Below are positions 51,001-60,000 of a DNA stretch of 64,000 bases, piece after piece. The DNA lies in NCBI GenBank assembly GCA_933228895.1, contig OW121852.1:61174872-61238871 (forward strand), given 5' to 3'. Positions within the stretch are counted from its first letter, which is position 1, and each line of letters starts with the position of its first letter. Origin of the DNA: Platycnemis pennipes. Its lineage: Eukaryota > Arthropoda > Insecta > Odonata > Platycnemididae. A program made the position numbers and the translations under genes. The notes under the pieces were generated by a model. That model saw only the letters and a program-made list of their open reading frames with translations, made no database searches and was not told where the DNA came from.

Positions 51001-54000
51001 CCGCAAAACTTTATGAGTGCACCACACATGAAAACGTGATGATCATGAGACATAATTAGCTGGATCAGCCAATACAATTAGCTAATAAAAAGTACAAATA
51101 AACCCCAATGCAAAGATCTTAGCAAACATACATTCAAGGTTAGGCACACACACAATGCCAAATGACAATCACTTCATCCAAAAACTCTCTTTCATTTCTT
51201 TCACACACAAGTCACCAAGCACTCAAGTAACAGCAACCAATTTACAAAAAAAAACTCATCATACCCAGAGGTTAACGTAAAAAAGGTTAGTATTGGATGG
51301 AAGAGTGACAGGATCTCGGTAAGACAAATACATGGCATTCAACAATCATTGTTAAGGAAAAGTTGTTAGACAAATCAAGCTACGTAATATTTTACTACTG
51401 TATAATACCCAGGGCCACACTCCTATCTACTCCAAAAGAAGGGGTGGGCTACTTCAAAACTATTAGGATTTGAATCCATTACAATGAAAATGGCACCTCA
51501 CAGGCCTATCCCATACATAGTCATATTATAATGGTCAAACACAGTCATCAAATTAACAGCACCAAGAATTCAATTTATACTCCTTACATAGTTCATATAT
51601 TTATGAGACCATTTCTGTGACATGAATCACACTCTTCACTTTGGAGCCAAACAAAGCCCTATATCACCAAATTGCATAGCAAAGCTCGCCCACTAAATCG
51701 TACAAGAGTGGGGGAAGTTTCCGATCTTTCATCTCTTTTCAACCTTGTGGCATAGGTAAAACTAACAAAATTCAGGATACAAAATTTAGTTCCGGAGAAC
51801 ATGAAAAGTAAAATTTCAATGACAGCCAAAGCAGGATTGAGTTTCTGAGAATGGAAAAAAATTCCAAACTAAATGACATGTATGAAATGAATACCTTGTC
51901 AGTCTGTAAGATGCCACAGAGCAAAGTACGAAAACAGTACTGATATAAAAAGGGATTAGAAAGAGGGTAACAGTCAGCAATAAAAAAAAACATGCTTATG
52001 AATCAAGTAATTTTATCACAAATTTCTCCATACATAACTTCATCTGACAGTTACATTGTCATTCAGGATTTTGATGCTACACCAGCTCAGGTAACAAAAA
52101 AACTGGCGCTGCTTCCAAGAGGCCGAATTTTTTTTGCTAATCTCAAACCAGTCAGTCTCACTGCTTGCTACCACCCATCGGACAGTAACACACATTTGTC
52201 AGTTGTTTTAGTTACAAGGATAGGAATGCAGAGAAGCAATATTTTCCACTACAACCAGTGCTATGGGACACCACTGTTAAAGAGGATTTGTTAGGCAAGA
52301 TCAAAGGGGTTAAAAAACTTTACAGTTCTGAGGAATTATTCTCTCACCCATTGTCATCCGATGAGGGGGAAACAAGAGGAGTAGTTGGGGTCACAGATCC
52401 TGGGCGGAAGAATGTCTCCAACCCCTCACCAAGGTCTTGCATCACCTGGAGGTCGGTAGATGAGGCGGGTGAGGCTGATGCCGAGGATGAAGCAGGGGTG
52501 GGGGAAAACCTGTTCATGTGGGAGTCGCCTCGGTGGGGCAGCATGGGTCGGGAAGGGGCCCGCGTTTTCGCCCTCCTCGGCCTCCCCTTGGCTAGGTGTT
52601 GAAGACGCCTCACTCCCCCTGGACCCACCAAACCAGCTTCTGATGGCAACTCAGATACTGAGTCCATTGATTCTGCAATGGACATCGATATCAAAACTTT
52701 TAATTGCCATATCTTTTGGTAGATGACACGCACCTAATGCATTATGCATGCCCCAATTTTATGGACATTCCTGTACTTTAGTTATGTTATTACATTTAAT
52801 TTAACTGTCATACCTTCTAATGTATGCCACTTTTAGCAGCAGTAATGTTGAATAATGGCAAACTAGCCACAAAAATTCCAATCCTGTCCAAGATGAATGA
52901 CTTTTCTCAATTAAATCAATTCAGTGAAATTTCAGTTTTTTTGCCTTATGAAACTAATTTTCTAAGAAAGATTGTTCGTAGATTATAGGGTTCTTGCACT
53001 GCCCTGACCCCCAGAAGAGAGGAAAACACTCATCATTCCCTCACTCATACACTCCACTCACTCACCCATACACTCCAACACTCATACATCATTCCCTATG
53101 CTGTGACAACAAAAAAATCAGGTTTCTACAGCTAAAGGGTTAACATATATTTCCACGGACAAGAAGTTTTTCACATGATTTTAAACATTCTTATACAGCA
53201 GGATTATCTATCTATCACAAAGTGTTCTTCTTTACAACTTTGAAACAGTTACTAAAAGGATTGTTTTTTTAGATGGTTCAAAAAATTAAACGTCGAACCA
53301 TTTACAATTTCCTTCATGAAGCCATTGTTTTTCGAAAATTTATTTATTAAGATAAATTTACACCACAACAAAAAAGTAAGGTAGATATATTTATGTGTTA
53401 GTGTAAAACTGCTCTCGGAAAATAAATTTGTGCATTAGAACACCACAATTTACAGAAGAAAGAGTTTCAAAAATTCAATTTACTTCTATTACGTATCACA
53501 TTCCAATCACAAACTCATATATAATTTTACCTTCAGCAGATTTAGGGAGTGAAGAAGGCAGAAGGTCAGGAATGTCATCAGCAGAAAGGCCATCAACACT
53601 ATCTACCACCGACTTTGGACGTAGTTTCCGGCCATGAAGACTCTTACGCTTCGTTGATAAGTGTGGGGTGGCCTGCCAAAAAATAATGCATAACAGCTAT
53701 ATATTCAGGAATATTGAATATATAATCATACGTTATTAACGGGTGCAACAGTCTTTCTACTTTTACAAGCTACATACTTAGGTAATCTAGGCATAGTCAA
53801 TCTAGGCATTCATTGGTGATGTTGGCATAACATAAGACATACCTACTCATTTAACTATATTTAACTGGCTTAGAAGACAGCATCAGATGCTGATAAATGC
53901 AGAAAAATATTTCTTGGACATTCATTTTTAAATTACTTCACTTCCTCCCTCAACATATAAATCTTATTTAAGGAATCAAACAAATCAGGTGACTATACAA

Positions 54001-57000
54001 ATTGCTAGTAACCATTATATAAAGTAGTTCATTAAATACATAGAAAGTTAGATTAAATAAATATTAAATAGATTAAAGATCCAATCAAACTCACTTTTGT
54101 GAAAAAAATACAGTGAAGTTCTGGATCTAAGTATACTTTATCTTATAAGATCTATAAAATAATTTTTTTACCTGAAGATAAATTATTCTATGGCACATAG
54201 TTAAGCCAGTGGTTATTTTGGCACATGTATTCCTGAACGTAAAAGCAGTTACTCACAAAAAGTAACTACAAGAAACTCAAAAATATAATTGATTTAAAGA
54301 AAATACTGGGAATCATATCATCGAAGGGCAAAGAGCTAGCACAATTTAAGACTGAGAAAAATTCATGATGCGTTCAGTTACAATGATTTTTAAAAGTAAT
54401 CCAAATGGAATAGTGCCTAAAAAAGAACATCTTTAAAAACAATTTAACTAGTAAATATAACATAGATAGCAATATTAATGAATAAAGGCTAGAATGCCAA
54501 TTGGTAGAGAATGTGGATAAATATTAACTAACTGAAAATCTAGGAGGAGGAGGAGCCTGGATCTTTCAGAGTCTAATTGTATAATAACTATGGAATTTTT
54601 TATAAACTCCAGTAAAATTAAATGAAATTGGCATTATCACTAATTTAAGAAAATGTGCTTTATCCTTAAACAAAGCTACCATATTTTTTAGCAACAGATT
54701 TTGAGAGTACCTTTTACTATTATAATGAACACTCATGCAGATGCAACATTTGCTTGAAAACAGATATAAGAGTGCTAAATTTAAAACTAAACCATCATGT
54801 AGGTAAATAAACATTACAATAACCACTTTAGGAGTTCCTAGATGCATAATTTATACCTCCACCAACTTAACACAACTGATTTGAGCAAAGACATTCTTTT
54901 AGGCAAGTTAAAGGTGTATTAATCTACATTCTTAAGAGCAAACCAGCATTCATAATTAGTTGAGAAGAATATTAAGGAGCACTAAGCTTGGAGAAATAAA
55001 ATACATATTGTAGTGCACTATATCAGAAGCAATACCACAGGGCAGCTCATTCCCAAAAATCAGTTTCGACCAAAGGTACTAGAAATAATAAGCAGTGTCA
55101 TATGTGATTTCATTAACGATAATGACTCAAGGACTAGTTTTCATGACAAAGGAAGAGAAGTTTTTCTCACCAGTCAACATTATCAAGTGATTAAAATGAA
55201 ATACATGCAAGAATTATGAAAACTACATGGAAAGTTTCCAGCCGCAAAATTTCTCTCTCAACATTAGCATATATTTCTTGCACACTAATGTATATTGAAT
55301 GGGAGGTAACTACCATCCAAAATGATCACTATTACCAACATAACATGGAGTAAATCCAGAAGACTTATTAAGAATAATTGGTTAAACTGATTTTCCAAAT
55401 GAGTGCATCAAATAAAACTATTACTTTCGGTGAGACATTCAAAAATCAAAATAACCTAATTTACTCTCTCAAACAACAGGAACTTAATTGAAACTACTTA
55501 TTCTAGATTGATATAAATAAATACATAGCCATAAAAGTAAGAAGGGGCATACAGTTTGCTGAAGCTTTGCAAAAATTAGCTTCAGCAACAACTCGTGCTT
55601 ATCTCTGACACAAATTAACCTGCATGCACTCAGCAACATCATTTGTGATTGTTGTGGAATGAAACATGCTTGTTATTGTTAGTCTCCTTGATTACTTTCA
55701 GCAAAATTCCTATATTGAATTGTACTTACTAGATTCAAATATTCCAATTTCTAGGAAGACATGATGGCATAAGAAAAAATTGTCATTAATACACTCAAAT
55801 GACATATTCTGCACCGGCTGAAAGTAAAAATCACAATCACACAGAGATGAAAATGCCTATGCAAATCAGGGAAATATCTTCTCAATAAGTCCAAAAGATG
55901 TTTGACTATTGATAATCCTTGGCAGCACCAGTCACAAAACATAACTTACATGAACTTTACAATAAATGTAATTATTAATTATTTTGCTTTCTGATGGTGG
56001 CATCTTCCAATTAAATGAACTATGCCATACCATTCTACTTTACTCCCTGGCATAATTCTTCTACTCAAACCCATTTCATTTCCTACACCTTTCCCTGCAT
56101 GTTATCCTCCCATATTCCTCCCGAGAGTAACTATACTTTAAGTTAATCCACAAGAGATAAATCCAGTGATTTTCTTCCCAGTATCCAAAGCAATAGTTCA
56201 ACAATGTTTCTTAAAAAATTAACAATTTCCATCCCAATCATTCTGACAATGCAAAACACGCACAGGGGTGGATCAAGGGGTGGGGGCGGTCTCCTCCACC
56301 CAGCCCAGGATAAAAATTAACACGTTCACTGCGGAGCTGTTTAAAGCCCTACCCCTCACAGCGTGGCGTGACCCACTGGTGGGTCACACTCAGCCTTTTG
56401 CATGGGCGGTGTGACCCACCAGTGGGTCACAGTCCTTCCGAGCTTCTGGCCACTGCCGAGGGATGGTGGTTGAAGCGGCAATACTCAGCTGTTTCCTGAG
56501 ATTAGAGGAAGGCTGGGGGAGGCTACTCCCAGCTTCGCCCCCAGCCCACCCCTCCACCGGCCACGTGGGGCACGCTATCATCTAGACCCTGGCGTGGGAT
56601 GGGGGAAGAGAGGGGCAACAATACAATGCATGTGGTAAAGATTTGCTGACGTTCGGAAAACCCAGGAGATTCCCACCCGTCTCTGTTTATTGCGCCTGCC
56701 CTTGTTCGCGCCTGTCTGTGAGACGTAGACGCCGGTCCGTGCGTCCCGATTCCCCAGCCCTGCTCACACTATGTGAAAAGGGACGGGGGATCCTTTGGAA
56801 AGAGTACATATTGGTTTGTCTCACTCAGAAAAAAGTAGTGTCTGCATTTTGGAAGACGTTCACCCGGCAAGGGCACGGTCACTCATCCACCACTGAGGGA
56901 TTGGCTCAAGAACGCTATGCGACTCTTTCCCAATTGCCCTTCCATCGAGGGGGTGGGGGGGGGGGGGAAGGGAAGAGAGAGAGTCAATCTCTCACGCAGC

Positions 57001-60000
57001 CGGGCGAGTGCAGTTCAGACTGTTTAGTTTACGAGCAACTGACGGACAGCCAAGAGGTTGAGGAGAAAAAATTTTCCCTTAACATTTTCATTATTTTTAA
57101 TTAGTTGATATGTTTTACTATATCGAGTATTGTTCATCCTTATGTATAAAAATCACATAAACATGAAAAAAAACAAAAAGAAAGCAAAAAATAAACGTAT
57201 TTTGGATATAATACGCTAAAATGTAAATTTGTTTGTGACCCACCGGTGGGCCATACCGCTCACGCTGAAAAAAGTGACCCACCAGTGGGTCACACTAGTG
57301 TCACATAGTAGTCTATTATTTGAACAGTGACTAACCTCTGGGTGAAGTCACTTGAGAAGTTCTCGATTCCTACTCTCACAATACTCCTCGCAAGTTACGA
57401 CAATTCACAGAATTTTATGGCCACGGCGCTAGACGCATCTGCGTGACCCACCGGTGGGTCACGCCGCAGTGAACGTGTTAATAATGACCAACCATTGATA
57501 TTAATTTGTATGAATGCAATGAATGATATAACATAATGCTTTGATAACAGAGAGCACTAAACAACATTTTTAAAAGCATAATTACTAATATTATATAATA
57601 AAATATCATTTAATATACAAAAGTTAACAATCAATTAAGTACAGCAAAACACTGAGATTTCAATGAACCAGAAAACAATAAATAGCTATCCCAGCTGAAG
57701 TAAAATAAATAACATTCCTTATCCTAGATGGTGAATCTGTAATAATAATAATATACTTAATTTTCCAAACGACTAGTGTTTTATTTACATTACATGCGGC
57801 ATGTCAGTTGCGAGAATTGAATATCAAGAAAATACAAGGAAACAAAGTCGGGGTCTGTATCACAGCAAACCATACAAAAAGGAATTTTAATTACTAAGAA
57901 CTATACTATTATTAAGACAAAAAGAAAATCATCATACAACAGAAAATAAGAATATGGTCTAAAACTGAATAAAATATAAACAAATTAAAGGATCATCACA
58001 GAACTTAACAAATAATCATAGGTTAAAATGGAGGTGTATGTTCCACTCATTAGGCTATATGATTGATTATGGAGAAAGAGGATTACAATATCATTTATTA
58101 CTTTCATAAATATGTTTATGAATAGCAAGAGCGATTTTCCGAGTCCATTAATTTTACAACAGACAACCATTTCTAACATAGGTATGTACATAAAATTTTA
58201 ATTACCAAGTTAAGACAGAAAAGACAATAAAAATATATGAAAATGAACAATTAACATAAGCAGAAGAAATTTAACATTATAAACACCCCATAGGAATGAA
58301 AAATCCCAGGGAAAATGGTTATTACTATTGTATTTTATAAGAATGAGTTTTTTTATTAAGTTTCCTCTTGATCTCAAAATTAGTTTAACTTTTATATTTC
58401 TATCAAGGCTTTGTAAAATAGGAGATATTTCTTAAAAGGTATATGATAATGACTGGAACAATAATGCTGAACTATAAACAAATGCAGTATGCTTTTTCAT
58501 AGATATTAAATTTTTCACTGTCAACCTTGTAGGATAATTTCTCTACAATTTGCTCACAGTCTACAAAGCCAGATTATTGTGTTGATTCCATTGTACATAT
58601 GTAATTGATGATTCTTGCATCATAGAGTTTGTCACTTTAGAACTCATCACTAGGCAGGGCCGTATTTACCATATGGCATACCCGGCGGCCGCCGGGGGCC
58701 TTGCGAAAGAGAAAATGTAAATATACAGTGGAAGCTTGGTATAATGAGTGCTCTCAATGGCTAGGAAATCACTCGCTATAGGGAGCGCTTGTTATATTCA
58801 AAGGTGATGTATTAAGCCTCTCAATTCCCACATTTGTTCTTACTTTCCATTTTTCTTTCGTTTCCATGCATTAGAAACAGGTAGTGCACAATTGCATATT
58901 TATCATTTATTTTGCAAATTAAATTTTCCAAATCAATAATTTGTGCTTTGCTGAAGTATTCGAGTGTTAACAAGTACGTCCCTTGATAAGGAAAGTTGCC
59001 GTAATGATTCGCAGAAATACAGCATTTTTCGGCGGTTGAAAATATTTCATACATAATACCCTCTTCCAAGTCATTCCTTAAATTCAAATTGTTACTTAAT
59101 TAGGAGGATCCTTTCAATCACCAACATTAATACAGTCAAGCCCATTTATAACGGAGTCGAGGGGGCCGAATATTTACTTCGTAATAACCAAACTTCGTTT
59201 TATGTGGACCAGTTTTTCCGAGCCTCTCTTTGACAGGGAACAGCCTTCACTTCATTATAACCATAACTTCGTTATAAACGGGTTTGATATAAGTGGGCTT
59301 GACTGTACTGCTTCATGTGTTTATTATGCTTTTATATTCAGCAACCTGAAATACAGTGCTGTGGCTTGGGGACACGCCAGTGGTTCCTCAAGGCTATTTA
59401 GACTTCAAAAATGGGCAATTTGGATTTTAGCTGGTATCAACAAACACACTAGTTTACACAGTTTTTCAAAGGATTCAAAATTTTGACTTTTCCTTGTACA
59501 TATTTATATTTACTATGCCATTATGTAAGTGAAAGAACAGCACTCAACCTTGGGTTTGACTGTGAATGATGAGGTGCATACATATGACACCAGGAGAAAC
59601 AAGGACTTCAGAATTGTGCCATATTATATCTCCTCATATGCTAAAGGAGAATCATATGCAGGATGTAAGTTTTAAAATCATTTACCTGCAGATATTAAAA
59701 ATGCTCGCAGCCTCCCCAGGTTCAAGGCTAAATTAAAACGGTATTTACTTTCAATGGCTTTTTATTCTGTGAACGAATTTTTAGTTTCTTAAGTCAATGT
59801 ACTGTGCCAGTCAGATTTTTCATTTTATTTTTTTATGACATGTCCTATATGTGTAAATTGTCCTGGGATCAATGAATTTCCTATTTTTTATTATTATTTC
59901 AAGTTTTTCTTTCTTCCCCATCATTACAAACACATGGGCCATTTATTTTGAAATTACCATAACCATATCTCCACATTTTATATCACAGTTGGATTGGCTA

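Noticed and set aside
52258..52726. Plus-strand open frames of 88-114 residues
   Set aside because: Antisense shadows of CARMIL exon E.
56643..57104. 153-residue open frame inside the palindrome-bearing TTAA element
   Set aside because: Low-complexity Arg/Ser and Gly runs, no known transposase or other motif; not called as a gene.
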